A stretch of 64,000 nucleotides of DNA from Nemertoderma westbladi (GCA_032718475.1 JAUCBJ010000783.1:1-64000); one strand, 5' to 3'. Shown: positions 13,441-22,500, numbered from the stretch's first letter. Program-made: numbers and translations. Notes: generated from the letters alone by a model not told the origin.

Positions 13441-13441
<1 letters not shown>
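4219..13441 (+). repeat. Array 1: 39-bp minisatellite, about 236 units, founded on the exon A splice donor
   Basis: A tandem array of 39-bp units, typically GCATAACGCGCTGTATCAAT followed by AGGCGAGATGAGTGGGTGG. The first unit is the end of exon A itself (4219-4245) plus the first 12 intron bases; it matches later units in the same register with only a few differences. Units fall into classes: those with GAGGTGAGTGGG keep the splice donor, those with GAGATGAGTGGG have lost the GT, those with GAGGTGGGTGGGTGGG are G-rich, and some carry GACGATATAGTGGG. Because 39 is 13 codons, long spurious ORFs occur on both strands. Longer periods are visible: 4350-4586 recurs at 7566-7802, and a 2262-bp period (58 units) repeats from about 9190 to the end. 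The array stops at the poly(T) of the adjoining retroelement. Confidence 0.97.
9190..13441. repeat. Higher-order repeat in array 1, 2262-bp period
   Basis: The same ordered series of variant units occurs twice. GACGAGGTGAG at 9199 recurs at 11461, the block at 10286-10639 recurs at 12548-12901, and the block at 10617-10967 recurs at 12879-13229. All are offset by 2262 bp, exactly 58 units of 39 bp. The copies differ by a few point changes only, pointing to a recent segmental duplication inside the array. The second copy is cut short by the retroelement tail at 13442. Confidence 0.85.

Positions 13442-13472
<31 letters not shown>
13442..13472 (-). other. Poly(A) tail of the 9 kb LINE (31 T on + strand)
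   Basis: A run of 31 T directly joins the last array 1 unit, cut after ...ACGCGCTG. Read on the minus strand it is the 3' poly(A) of the element, as expected for target-primed reverse transcription. It fixes the 3' end and the orientation of the element. Confidence 0.9.
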
Positions 13473-13781
13473 CCCTTTGCAATACAATGCAATATTACCG
13501 GCTTGAGGCCCCGGCGGCTATTATTGTGTAAAATGGTCGGTCAAGTAAAAACGCAACAAAACACAATCGACAAAATTAAGATTAACAATACTATTGGTTA
13601 CATTACACTGTAGTCACATGTTACCGTTAATTAATTATAATTAGTGGGTATACGATGTCTGTCGGTAGTGTCTATAAGGTGTACGGGTGTAACTATTACA
13701 CACAGGGTTGTTGAAGGCACAAGTGTTGTTTGTATGCACCGAAACAAATGAATATTATTATAGACTATAGGGAGGTGGGAA

Positions 13782-16700
13782 TTATGAAATCAAATAGTAT
13801 TTGTCATGATCGGAAATGAGTGTGATTTGTGTGCTTGTTATGTGGTGGAGTTGAAAGTGAGTCCGTGTGAAACCTGTTTGGTTGTTCGCGTCCAGTGTCG
13901 GCAGTTTGTAGTAGTCTCGTATGCATTGGTTCTTTATGGAGTAGTTTGCGTTTGGAATATTTAGGATGCTTTCGAGATACCACGTGTTGAAACAGTCCTT
14001 GGTGCTCAGGACGGGCTTGCAGTGTTTTCGTGAGCCCTTGATCACCAGTTTTATGTTGTAGGAGGCTGTTACGATGCTGTGTAGGGTGGGTAGGTTACTC
14101 CTCCAACTCGCAATGGAGTACTCGACAAAAGTTGGTTCTGTGTAGATATCGCATAGGTGTTGGCTAAGCAGTGTTGTGTAGAGGTGTGCAATTTTTATGT
14201 TTCCTGAGTTGACGGCGCTGTACAGGAGTCTACATCTGCTGTGTGCGACGATTGATTCCAGGTTGTCGCATCGCAACAGATTGTGTAGGGTGTTGTTTGA
14301 GACGTAGTTCCCCACGCCAATGATCGATCTCATCGCCTTTCGTATTTCTATTGATAGTTGGGTCACAGAGGCGTCATCCACATTTGCAATACCATATGCG
14401 ATAGATGGGAGGCAGATTGTGTTCCAGATTTTTTTGGTGATTTGTAGGGGTACGTCGTGGGCTGTTAGGCCCCGTGATCGCATCCTTGATACGTTCCACC
14501 AGCAGCGCTTGGTTATGTGGTCTCTGATCGTTTGCGGTGTACCTGGAAGTGGTAAACCTAGGTATTTACAGCTGGCCTCCTCGCGTAGGAAAACTGATCC
14601 TACTTGTATGGTTGTTTTTGGTTGCGTACGTTCAATTGGTGTTGTTTTTGGTTGCGTACCGGTACATCTTACGTAATGCGATTTTTTTGTGTTTATGGTG
14701 AGGCCATTTCTGGCAAAGAACGTGGTGCATATATCGATTTGTTGTTGGAGATCATCCTTAAGGTTTGCTAGCAACAATAGGTCGTCGGCGTAACCAAGGG
14801 CCGGGTATGATTCTGTGCCGAGATGTAGTCCTAGCCCAGATTCTCCTAGGGTCTCGAAGAGGTCTTGTAAGTAGAAATTGAAGAGCCAGGCAGATAGTAT
14901 GCCTCCTTGCCGTATTCCTTTGCCGAGTTTGATAGGTTCAGTGTACACCCTTCTGCCTGTTCTCATGTGGGCGGTTGAGTTGTGGTAATATGCTTCCAGT
15001 AGATTAATTAGTCGTTTGTTAATGTCTGTTTTTTGTAGCTTTTCGAAAAGTGTTCTGTGATCGATGCTGTCAAAGGCAGCAGTCAGATCGATCGCTAGCA
15101 TGTGGATGGTAGATCCGCCATTGGTGAAGCGTTTAATGAGCCTGTTTGACATGGAATATGTCATTTCGCTACTGATACCTTTTTTGTACGCCATCAGGAG
15201 GTCACTTGGTTTTTCTTTTGTGAATTGCGGCATGACTATTGTTTCCCATAGTTTCACCAGAATGGAGAGAATAGATATCGCTCTGTAGCTATCGGCGTGA
15301 TGTTTACTGCGGTTATTTCCCTTCAGGTGTGGGATTAGTAAACTTGTACATAGGTTGTCAGGGAAAGTATTGGTTAACTGCATCATGTTGTATAGGTCTG
15401 CAAGGAATTGGGTGAGTAGTGGTACTGTTCTGCCGTGTAGGAGGTGTTCGGCAGATAGGTTGTTGATGTCGGCCGATTTACGTTTGTTGAGTGATTTTAT
15501 TGCTTCATCGACCTGGTGGGGGGTGATCTTTTGGATGGGCTCACTAGCGTTTTGTGTGCGTTGTTGTGTGTTTGTATCTATTTCCTCTCTGTTGTTTCGC
15601 TCTGATTCGAAGAAGGCTTTATAGTGGCGATATATGTTATCGGAGTTTGTGTTGGCTATGTCAGACGACTGTTGTTCCTCATCTTTTAAGGTGTTCCAGA
15701 ATTTTTCGGGTGACAATTTGCAGTTTTCAGCTAAGCTTAGGATGTGTTGCTTGTATGCCTCATGGGCCAGTCTTTTGCAGCTTCGTCTCTGCTGCAGGCT
15801 TTGTAGCGATTTTCTATTTGCGTTGGCGTCTGCTGTGTTTTCCTGTGGTGGTTTTGAAGTGTCCTTCCATCTTCTTTTCCATTTGTTTAGTTTTTTTGGC
15901 ACTATTGAAGGAATGTGGGATTTTGCGGCCTGTAGTATTATGTTTGTGATGAGATCCGCCATCTGGTTTGTTGTTGTGGAATTATCTATATTGTTTGCGT
16001 TGTTGATATTTTGAAGGGCCCGTTCAATTTGCTTCTTGTATTGTTTCTTTTCCTCATCTGTTGCCTTGTTAAATAGGAAAACACGGCATTTGCTGAGTTT
16101 AGAAGGTAGTGGTAGATGTTGGTTGTTGGTGTATGCTGGTAGTTTGTACGTGGACATAATTGGTGTATGATCTGATATGTTGTCGAAGGTTGGTTTGTAG
16201 GTATGGGTTGTAGAAAGCCCGTTTCCTATGCCCGTGGTGTTAGTGATGTAGTCTATCAGTGACTCTCGCAGGATGGTCTTGTTCTTTGATCTAAAGAAAA
16301 AGCTTGCATGTCCACCTGTGGTTATTGGTGCGTTGTTTGTGGTTTGTAACTGAAACGGTTCTGTGATATTGTCAGTGAACAACTTGCCGAAGGATTTCTT
16401 ATTTGATTGATTGTGGTGTGGGAGGATTCCATTGATGTCGCCTGCTACCAGGAGCTCGTTTCCATTTTGCTTAGCGTCGTCGAGTAGTGATGATAGTTTG
16501 CCGCATTCCTGTATGTAGTTCATTTCGCTATATGTCTCTCCGCTGTTGTATGGCATGTACAGTCCTACTACTGTTATGTTGCTGTCATACATGTTGTCTA
16601 AGGTCATGGCTACAATTCGATCAGAGTTGGTTTCCAAAGATGTACAGAAAGGTGCGATGTCGTTCCTAGTGAAAAAAGCAACACCACCTTCACCTCTAAC

Positions 16701-17342
16701 TCGTGGTTTGCCGTTGTCCATCCCGATGGCAACGGTATATTGACCTGGTTTACATGAGTAATTTTTGTTCATTTGCGTTTTACCGAAATTAAAGGTTGTT
16801 TCTCTGTGCCCAAGCCAGTGCTCCTGGAGTATCAATATGTCGGGGTGTTCCGTGCTTAGTAGCGTGTTAATGTAGTGTCGGTTTCTGCTGTAGCCTTGGC
16901 AGTTGTAGGTTATTACTTTCAGTGGTTTTACAGGTAAGTTATCCATATTCTTTGTTTCTCGCGCTGTCGTTCCTGTCGTCATTTGTGGTTTGTCATGGCC
17001 ATTATGGGATTTTGGGGCGGGGTCGTCCAGACGGTCGATGTACTCACTTAAGGTTTTTGGGCGGTTTGGAATAAAAGGAGTCGATTTAAAAGCAGCGGTA
17101 TTTTTCGTTATTGTAGCGACTGTGGTTTTTGTTGTTGTAGTGGGTCTTCTTGTTATAGTTAGCAGTGTGTCGTAGGTAGTTTCGCGTCTGGTTGTCCCAG
17201 TGTAATGGTTGAGTTTGATTGATGGACACATACTTGTCTTGTCTAGGAATGTCATGGTTGTTGGATTTGTAGTAGTAGCGGTCTTGTTGGTGGTTGCTGG
17301 TATGTCTTGGGAGGTCGGTTCTTCTTCTGTCATCGTAGTCAC
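13782..17342 (-). CDS. LINE ORF2: AP-type endonuclease and reverse transcriptase
   Basis: An open frame of 1186 residues. Residues 1-132 are Thr-rich and mostly overlap ORF1 in another frame; the real start may be Met133 (16946), just before the first endonuclease motif and after the ORF1 stop. The endonuclease spans about 143-400, with ITYNCQGYS, LQEHWLGH (Glu174), GDINGI (Asp302), SLIDYI (Asp364) and SDHTPI (His392). These match the catalytic positions of APE-type LINE endonucleases, which nick target DNA. Reverse transcriptase spans about 605-900, with IDLTAAFDSI (Asp752), GIRQGGILSAWLFN and GYADDLLLLA (851-854). The C-terminal third (to 1186) has no recognised RNase H; no classic CCHC knuckle was identified. 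All key catalytic residues are present and there is no internal stop, so the enzyme could be active. It overlaps the ORF1 end by 257 bp in the +1 frame. Confidence 0.9.
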   Translation of the reverse strand: MTTMTEEEPTSQDIPATTNKTATTTNPTTMTFLDKTSMCPSIKLNHYTGTTRRETTYDTLLTITRRPTTTTKTTVATITKNTAAFKSTPFIPNRPKTLSEYIDRLDDPAPKSHNGHDKPQMTTGTTARETKNMDNLPVKPLKVITYNCQGYSRNRHYINTLLSTEHPDILILQEHWLGHRETTFNFGKTQMNKNYSCKPGQYTVAIGMDNGKPRVRGEGGVAFFTRNDIAPFCTSLETNSDRIVAMTLDNMYDSNITVVGLYMPYNSGETYSEMNYIQECGKLSSLLDDAKQNGNELLVAGDINGILPHHNQSNKKSFGKLFTDNITEPFQLQTTNNAPITTGGHASFFFRSKNKTILRESLIDYITNTTGIGNGLSTTHTYKPTFDNISDHTPIMSTYKLPAYTNNQHLPLPSKLSKCRVFLFNKATDEEKKQYKKQIERALQNINNANNIDNSTTTNQMADLITNIILQAAKSHIPSIVPKKLNKWKRRWKDTSKPPQENTADANANRKSLQSLQQRRSCKRLAHEAYKQHILSLAENCKLSPEKFWNTLKDEEQQSSDIANTNSDNIYRHYKAFFESERNNREEIDTNTQQRTQNASEPIQKITPHQVDEAIKSLNKRKSADINNLSAEHLLHGRTVPLLTQFLADLYNMMQLTNTFPDNLCTSLLIPHLKGNNRSKHHADSYRAISILSILVKLWETIVMPQFTKEKPSDLLMAYKKGISSEMTYSMSNRLIKRFTNGGSTIHMLAIDLTAAFDSIDHRTLFEKLQKTDINKRLINLLEAYYHNSTAHMRTGRRVYTEPIKLGKGIRQGGILSAWLFNFYLQDLFETLGESGLGLHLGTESYPALGYADDLLLLANLKDDLQQQIDICTTFFARNGLTINTKKSHYVRCTGTQPKTTPIERTQPKTTIQVGSVFLREEASCKYLGLPLPGTPQTIRDHITKRCWWNVSRMRSRGLTAHDVPLQITKKIWNTICLPSIAYGIANVDDASVTQLSIEIRKAMRSIIGVGNYVSNNTLHNLLRCDNLESIVAHSRCRLLYSAVNSGNIKIAHLYTTLLSQHLCDIYTEPTFVEYSIASWRSNLPTLHSIVTASYNIKLVIKGSRKHCKPVLSTKDCFNTWYLESILNIPNANYSIKNQCIRDYYKLPTLDANNQTGFTRTHFQLHHITSTQITLISDHDKYYLIS

Positions 17343-20300
17343 TGCTACTGTTTATGTTGTTGTGGGGATTGTTGTGTTGATGACTGTTGGATGTTTCTGA
17401 CCTAGGGTAGTGATAGTTTCTATTGCTGATGGGTTCGATGTAGTCGTGGGTTGTGGGGTTCTCACCTGGCCACATACTTTTGTCCATGAAAATTGGATAG
17501 TTACTAGCGTTTATTGTTACTATAGCCGATTTTGGGTTGAATTTTTTCCCTTTTACCCATACGTGTATAGGTTGTATGCCTGTCTGCTTGTAGCAAAATA
17601 GTGACAGGGTAACTGAGCTGCTGTTTGCTGGTAGGCCTAGTACTACAATCGTCTTTATTGCTTCGCTAGTGTCTTTTCGTCTTTCTTTGTTCCCATGCGT
17701 GTGAATTGCGGGTGATCCTGTGTTATTTGGTTTGGGTTTGGTGTTGTTGACGTCGGTGTTGGCAACCTTGAGGGGTTTGGTGTTTATCATGGCCTGATGG
17801 TTTGTACTTTTGTAGTTGTTGTTGGTACTGATTGCGTCTATTAGGTCATTTTGTTTCTCTAGAAGGGTGGCCATCTTGCTGTCCATGTCTAGTTCGTTGT
17901 AGGTATTTGAGGTTTCAGTTGGCGCAATTTGGGTGTTTTTTCTGTTCTGGTACGATTGGTTCAGGGGGTTGCCTGTCCTAACATGTTGCCATACGTGGTA
18001 ATTTCTTGGGTTTGTTACTTCTTCCAGTGTCCTTGGGTAGTATATACTGTGTTCTGTGTTAGGGTCGCCTGAGTCGGGGTATGTTTTCTGAGAGTCGCAG
18101 TTGGCTTCTGATAGTATGATATATGTTTGGTTGTCTTCGCTATCTGAGACACTTTGTGTATTGTTGACTTGTTTGTTATTTTTACTGTTTCTCTTTGATT
18201 TCCTTTTCCGTGTGTTCTCATGTGATTTTGATTTCCCTTCTGTTTCCAGGTCGCTCTCGGTGTACTGTTTTTTGTCATTGTGGTCCTCTTTTGTGTGTTG
18301 TTGTGGATGTGCAAAAGTGTCAGGAGGTTCGGCTTGTTGGGGTGTAGTTCTGAGTTTATCTTCAATGATTGCGTGGATGATGGGTTCGAGGTTAGATTCC
18401 AGTGATTCGTACTTTTCTTTTACTGAGTTGTACGATGTTTTTAGATTTTTAACTTCCAGTTGCAGGTTGGTTATTAGATCAATAATTTGGAAAACGCTAA
18501 AGGTGTCCATGGACCCGACATTGACTCGCTTTTTGAATGTGTGTGTGATCGATTTTTCCTCGAGGACCATGCTGAATTCAACTATGTCAGCGGCTAACTC
18601 TTCTACAGATCTTCTGTTTATTGCCGTTATGTTTAGCCCGGAGTTGTTTCCAATTATGTTCGTTTTTATATCATTGAAAAGGAGCTTTTGTAGTCTTGAT
18701 AACACCTCTATTCCAAGTGGCACCAAACTTTTGACAAAAAGGTCTTTCGGGTTTCTCAATAGGTTTGCAGATGTGAACAGGTCCATGATGGCTTTGGAGG
18801 TAGTGACTGATGATAGATTGTTGTGTATTGTTTCGACCGAGGGCTCAAATTCGTTGTGTTTCCTTGTTTTCTGTGGTCTCATTGTGTTTTGTGTTTTTAG
18901 GCTAGTTTCGATTCGGGAGTCGTCTAAACTTCGTTTGAACCATTGTCGTAGTTCGAGTGTGTCGCTGTGGCATTCAAGTAGGGTTGTTGTATCCTGGGCG
19001 ACTGCTAGAGCGTATAGACAGATGAAAGGCGCACAGTCATGGTAGTTCGTTTGTCCATCATATGGCCTCCTTTTCTTTAAAGTTACCCAGGGTACCATTG
19101 CCGTTTTACAGTTAATCGTATCGATTATGTTGAAAATTGATGCAATGGTTGTTGTGGTGGGAGTGATGGTTGATTCGTTTAAGGGGTCAATTGTGTGTAC
19201 TGTTTTTTCCAGGCAGTTTGCAACGTGAAGGACGTAGTGCTTGTTGTTTATGTCAGGTATTAGGATGATTTGGGTTGTGTCATTATTGTCGCGTGTGCCT
19301 GTGATGTACCGTATGGCGGCGGCAACATCATAGCTTTTCTGGTGGAGTTTTTTTGAAAATTCAATCGTAATACACTGCACTTTGGGGAATTGTAATTCGA
19401 GTATGGTAAAGTAGTATTCAACCAGATTGTCATGGATGTAGTTGTCGGAGCTCCTTGTTGAGATTTTGTCAAGTTGATTGAGCTCATACTGTGTCGGTGG
19501 ATAGCGTGCTCTTTTGGAGGTGCATGTTGGCTTTGTTGCTGCTTTTACTATTTCTTCTGTGATTGTTTCTGATGTACTTTTGTCTGGATAAAAGCACATG
19601 GCATCCTCAAGTTCGTCTAGTGTTGGATGGAAAGTGGTGTGTGTGACTTCTCCCGTTATAGTAACATCTGGGATATTGCTGTCCTTTGCAGTGAAAGCAG
19701 GTTTGTTGTTCGTTGTCTTCGGTATTTTGAGTTTTGTGACTTTTTGAGTAACACTAGTTTGATTTGTACCAGAGCTACTGTGAGTTGCTGTTGAGTGTTG
19801 TGGTGGTGTTGTCCTGTTGGTCCGTTTGTCGTCATTTGCTAGGTCCTGAAAAGTAACTTTACGAGTGTGAGTGTCTGTGGGTGTTATCGTTGCTTGAGGG
19901 GGCTTCCTGTTCTTAGAGGTGTTCGAGAGATGATCTTCCAAGAGTGTGGCTGAGTTGTTGGAGGAGTCTTCCGGCCGGGTGTTGTGTGTCAGTTGGGATG
20001 TTGTTGGTGATGGTTGTATCGAAAGGTGTTGTGGTGGTGGTTCTAACGACAAGGCTGTGTTTGACGGTACAAACGGTGTTACATCATGGTCCAAATCATT
20101 AATTGATTTGTGTGGTGATGGTGGTATGTATGTCTTGGCAGTAGGGTCAAGAATTTTTCTTTCAGTACTTATTATTTTTCCTGGTGGTGGCGGATGTTCA
20201 CCAACTTTCCTATCTACCCAGGAGCCATCGTCTTGTAAGTCTACTATTAGAACAGTGTAATCAGATGGGGTTTTTACAGCAAACCGGGCCGAGTCACTGG

Positions 20301-22311
20301 CTGTTGCCCCCGGGCATACCCATCTCGGGGACACACTCTCAGCCCGTGGCAGGGGGTCGGCGGGTTGGTCCCGTTCCGTGTGGACGTTTGCGGGATGGTC
20401 CCATATCGTGTGGGCGTCGACGGGTTTGTCCCGGCTCGTGTGGGCATCGACGGGTCTGTCCCGGATCGTATGGGTGCAGGCGGGTTTGTCCCGGATCATG
20501 TGGGCGTTAGCAGGTTTGTCCCGTTCCGTGTGGGTGTCGATGGGTTGGTCCCGGATCGTTTGGGTATCGACGGGTTGGTCCCGGATCGTGTGGGTGTCTG
20601 CGGGTTGATCTCGGATCGTGTGGGCGTCTGGGGATTTGTCCCGGTTCATGCGGGCGTCGGCGGGTTGGTCCCGTTCCGTGTGGGTTTTGGCGGGTTGGTT
20701 TCGGGTCGTTTGGGCATCGATGGGTTGGTCCCGGATCGTGTGGATGTCTGCAGGTTGATCTCTGATCGTGTGGGCGTCTGGGGGTTTGTGCCGGATCATG
20801 AGGGCGTCGGCGGGTTGGTCCCGTAAGGTCTGGGCGACAACGGGTTTGTCCCGGATCGTATGGGCGTCGACGGGTCTGTCCCGGATCGTGTGGGCGTCAG
20901 CGGGTTTGTCCCGTTCTGTGTGGGTGTCGGCGGGTTGGTCCCGGATCGTTTGGGCATCGACGGGTTGGTCCCAGATCGTGTGGGTGTCTGCAGGTTGATC
21001 TCGGGTCGTGTGGGCGTCTGGGGGCTTGTCCCGGATCATGTGGGCGTAGGCGGGTTGGTCCCGTTCCGTGTGGACGTTGGCGGGTTGGTCCTGTGTCGTG
21101 TGGGCGTCGACGGGTTTTTCTCGGATCGTGTGGGCGTCGACGGGTCTGTCCCGGATCGTGTGGGTGCCGGCGGGTTTGTCCCGGATCGTGTGGGCGTCGG
21201 CGGGTTTGTCCCGTTCCGTGTGGGTGTCGGCGAGTTGGCCCCGGATCGTTTGGGCATCGACGGGTTGGTCCCAGATCGTGTGGGTGTCTGCAGGTTGATC
21301 TCGGATCGTGTGGGCGTCTGGGAGTTTTTCCCGGATCGTGTGGGCGTCGGCGGGTTGGTCCCGTTCCGTGTGGACGTTAGGGGGTTGGTCCCGTATCGTA
21401 TGGGCGTCGACGGGTTTGTCTCGGATCGTGTGGGCGTCAACGGGTTTGTCCCGTTCCGTGTTGGTGTCGGCGGGTTGGTCCCGGATCGTTTGGGCATCAA
21501 CGGGTTGGTTCCGGATCGTGTGGGTGTCTGCAGGTTGGTGTCGGATCGTGTGGGCGTCTGGGGGTTTATCCCGGATCATGTGGGCGTCGGCGGGTTGGTC
21601 CCGTTCCGTGTGGACGTTGGCGGGTTGGTCCTTTTCCGTGTGGACATTGGCGGGTTGGTCCCGGATCGTGTGGGCGTTTGGGGGTTTGTCCCGTATCGTG
21701 TGGGCGTCGATGGGTCTGTCTCGGATCGTGTGGGTGTCGGCGAGTTGGTCCCGGATCGTGTGGGCGTCGACGGATTTGTCCCAGATTGTATAGCCGCCGG
21801 TGGATTTTCCCCGGGTCACTGGGGCGGGGGCGCCGACGGGTTTGTCGAGGGACGCTGGAAGAGAGACCCTGGAAGAGGAGCGAAGTCTGGGTATGTTCGA
21901 ATCCGTAGCGACTGCGTTTGTGGATGCCGTGTGCGCCTGATCGGTGGCCCTAGGACCCGCACGGGTGCTCGTTGACCTCGAGGGCTTATGGTGACTGGAA
22001 GAACCTAAGGAGCGCCTCGGCCTTTTGGGTTCAATAGAGTCCTTCCGGATTCTGGTAATGCCCTCAGCATTAGAATCTGCCGCTCTGGTGATAGTGTGGA
22101 AGATGCCTGATTTTTCGGCTCGCTTTAGCAGGGTTGCCCGCACGCCGTTGCTGTCAATGTGATGCTTGGCCAAGAAAGACTTTAGGTTTACCGAGTTCAT
22201 TTTTCGCAGCTCTTCCATACTCTTCGCCATGACGATAAGCCGCGTTGCTGCACCAGGCACCAGGCGAGCTTTGTTTTCGTTGTTGGTTGTTGCTCCACTG
22301 TTGTGACCCAA
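17086..22311 (-). CDS. LINE ORF1: SAP-like motif, 10-residue repeats, ULP1-like protease, coiled coil, RRM-like end
   Basis: A 1741-residue protein, unusually long for a LINE ORF1. In order: a SAP-like helix pair at about 31-68 (MEELRKMNSVNLKSFLAKHH), a DNA-binding type motif; a basic Ser/Arg region; about 48 imperfect 10-residue repeats of the type DKPVDAHTIR at about 170-655; a Pro/Thr/Ser-rich linker; a ULP1/C48-like cysteine protease at about 945-1125; a coiled coil at about 1265-1310; a Lys/Glu/Asn-rich stretch; and an RRM-like ORF1 domain at about 1547-1625 ending near KSMWPGENP. The protease shows YIHDNLVEYYF, KHYVLHVANC (His1025), HTIDPLN (Asp1042) and QTNYHDCAPF (Gln1087, Cys1093), matching the ULP1 His-Asp-Gln-Cys layout, with Tyr for the usual Trp and Ala for the usual Gly. 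SUMO-type substrates are a family property, not shown here. The domain calls are by eye; the protease is the firmest. Confidence 0.85.
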   Translation of the reverse strand: MGHNSGATTNNENKARLVPGAATRLIVMAKSMEELRKMNSVNLKSFLAKHHIDSNGVRATLLKRAEKSGIFHTITRAADSNAEGITRIRKDSIEPKRPRRSLGSSSHHKPSRSTSTRAGPRATDQAHTASTNAVATDSNIPRLRSSSRVSLPASLDKPVGAPAPVTRGKSTGGYTIWDKSVDAHTIRDQLADTHTIRDRPIDAHTIRDKPPNAHTIRDQPANVHTEKDQPANVHTERDQPADAHMIRDKPPDAHTIRHQPADTHTIRNQPVDAQTIRDQPADTNTERDKPVDAHTIRDKPVDAHTIRDQPPNVHTERDQPADAHTIREKLPDAHTIRDQPADTHTIWDQPVDAQTIRGQLADTHTERDKPADAHTIRDKPAGTHTIRDRPVDAHTIREKPVDAHTTQDQPANVHTERDQPAYAHMIRDKPPDAHTTRDQPADTHTIWDQPVDAQTIRDQPADTHTERDKPADAHTIRDRPVDAHTIRDKPVVAQTLRDQPADALMIRHKPPDAHTIRDQPADIHTIRDQPIDAQTTRNQPAKTHTERDQPADARMNRDKSPDAHTIRDQPADTHTIRDQPVDTQTIRDQPIDTHTERDKPANAHMIRDKPACTHTIRDRPVDAHTSRDKPVDAHTIWDHPANVHTERDQPADPLPRAESVSPRWVCPGATASDSARFAVKTPSDYTVLIVDLQDDGSWVDRKVGEHPPPPGKIISTERKILDPTAKTYIPPSPHKSINDLDHDVTPFVPSNTALSLEPPPQHLSIQPSPTTSQLTHNTRPEDSSNNSATLLEDHLSNTSKNRKPPQATITPTDTHTRKVTFQDLANDDKRTNRTTPPQHSTATHSSSGTNQTSVTQKVTKLKIPKTTNNKPAFTAKDSNIPDVTITGEVTHTTFHPTLDELEDAMCFYPDKSTSETITEEIVKAATKPTCTSKRARYPPTQYELNQLDKISTRSSDNYIHDNLVEYYFTILELQFPKVQCITIEFSKKLHQKSYDVAAAIRYITGTRDNNDTTQIILIPDINNKHYVLHVANCLEKTVHTIDPLNESTITPTTTTIASIFNIIDTINCKTAMVPWVTLKKRRPYDGQTNYHDCAPFICLYALAVAQDTTTLLECHSDTLELRQWFKRSLDDSRIETSLKTQNTMRPQKTRKHNEFEPSVETIHNNLSSVTTSKAIMDLFTSANLLRNPKDLFVKSLVPLGIEVLSRLQKLLFNDIKTNIIGNNSGLNITAINRRSVEELAADIVEFSMVLEEKSITHTFKKRVNVGSMDTFSVFQIIDLITNLQLEVKNLKTSYNSVKEKYESLESNLEPIIHAIIEDKLRTTPQQAEPPDTFAHPQQHTKEDHNDKKQYTESDLETEGKSKSHENTRKRKSKRNSKNNKQVNNTQSVSDSEDNQTYIILSEANCDSQKTYPDSGDPNTEHSIYYPRTLEEVTNPRNYHVWQHVRTGNPLNQSYQNRKNTQIAPTETSNTYNELDMDSKMATLLEKQNDLIDAISTNNNYKSTNHQAMINTKPLKVANTDVNNTKPKPNNTGSPAIHTHGNKERRKDTSEAIKTIVVLGLPANSSSVTLSLFCYKQTGIQPIHVWVKGKKFNPKSAIVTINASNYPIFMDKSMWPGENPTTHDYIEPISNRNYHYPRSETSNSHQHNNPHNNINSSSDYDDRRRTDLPRHTSNHQQDRYYYKSNNHDIPRQDKYVSINQTQPLHWDNQTRNYLRHTANYNKKTHYNNKNHSRYNNEKYRCF
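20345..21830 (-). repeat. 30-bp in-frame minisatellite inside LINE ORF1
   Basis: About 48 head-to-tail copies of a 30-bp unit (plus strand example CGGGTTGGTCCCGGATCGTG then TGGGCGTCGA) coding the decapeptide D-[KQR]-P-[VAP]-[DN]-[AVT]-[HQ]-T-[IE]-R on the minus strand. Variants such as ANVHTERDQP and ADTHTIWDQP recur in ordered groups, so longer periods exist. As 30 is a multiple of 3 and the unit has no stop in several frames, the opposite strand is also open (20860-21975, 371 codons); that frame is a shadow. The sequence is much GC-richer than its surroundings. Confidence 0.95.
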
Positions 22312-22500
22312 AGCTGCGCAAACCTGCGCTATTTGATTAGTAGATTAAAATAAAGATTTGAAATAAAGATTTGAAAATGTGATAATTGGCAAGGCAAAAG
22401 TCAGGTAGTCAGGCCAGTTTTCCGTCGTCAGAAACAATACTCAGCAGTACTACTACTACTACTACTGTACCCCGGTACAGGATGGAGCACTCAGTCTGTA
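22312..22500 (-). other. Upstream region of the LINE (5' UTR or flank) up to array 2
   Basis: The ORF1 start at 22311 is followed upstream (on +, to the right) by about 190 bp of unique DNA with two near copies of AAATAAAGATTTGAAA (22349-22376), a (TAC)7-like run at 22447-22467 and the sequence TCAGTCTGTAAGTCTATAAG, which merges into the first array 2 units. The LINE 5' end must lie here but no target-site duplication marks it. Confidence 0.5.

Larger units (their letters stand above)
13442..22480 (-). mobile_element. ~9 kb non-LTR (LINE-type) retrotransposon with two intact ORFs
   Basis: A minus-strand element. Its 3' end is a poly(A) tail seen as 31 T at 13442-13472, then about 310 bp of 3' UTR, ORF2 (17342-13782) and ORF1 (22311-17086). 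The 5' edge is not sharp; unique sequence continues to about 22480-22500, where array 2 begins, and contains (TAC)n at 22447-22467. ORF2 has AP-type endonuclease and reverse transcriptase; ORF1 is very long. Neither ORF has a stop or frameshift, so the copy may be young. No LTRs, RNase H or integrase are seen. The clade is not assigned: the RT core GIRQGGILSAWLFN and YADD are typical of LINE RTs. No target-site duplication is visible, since array 1 lies on one side and array 2 on the other. Confidence 0.9.

Noticed and set aside
20860-21975. 371-codon plus-strand ORF opposite LINE ORF1
   Set aside because: Shadow of the in-frame 30-bp repeat of ORF1; the minus strand continues into recognisable domains and this frame does not.
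22463-22497. Exon ending CAGTCT before GTAAGT at the left edge of array 2
   Set aside because: The open stretch is mostly (TAC)n and the acceptor is poor; likely low-complexity DNA or LINE 5' UTR.
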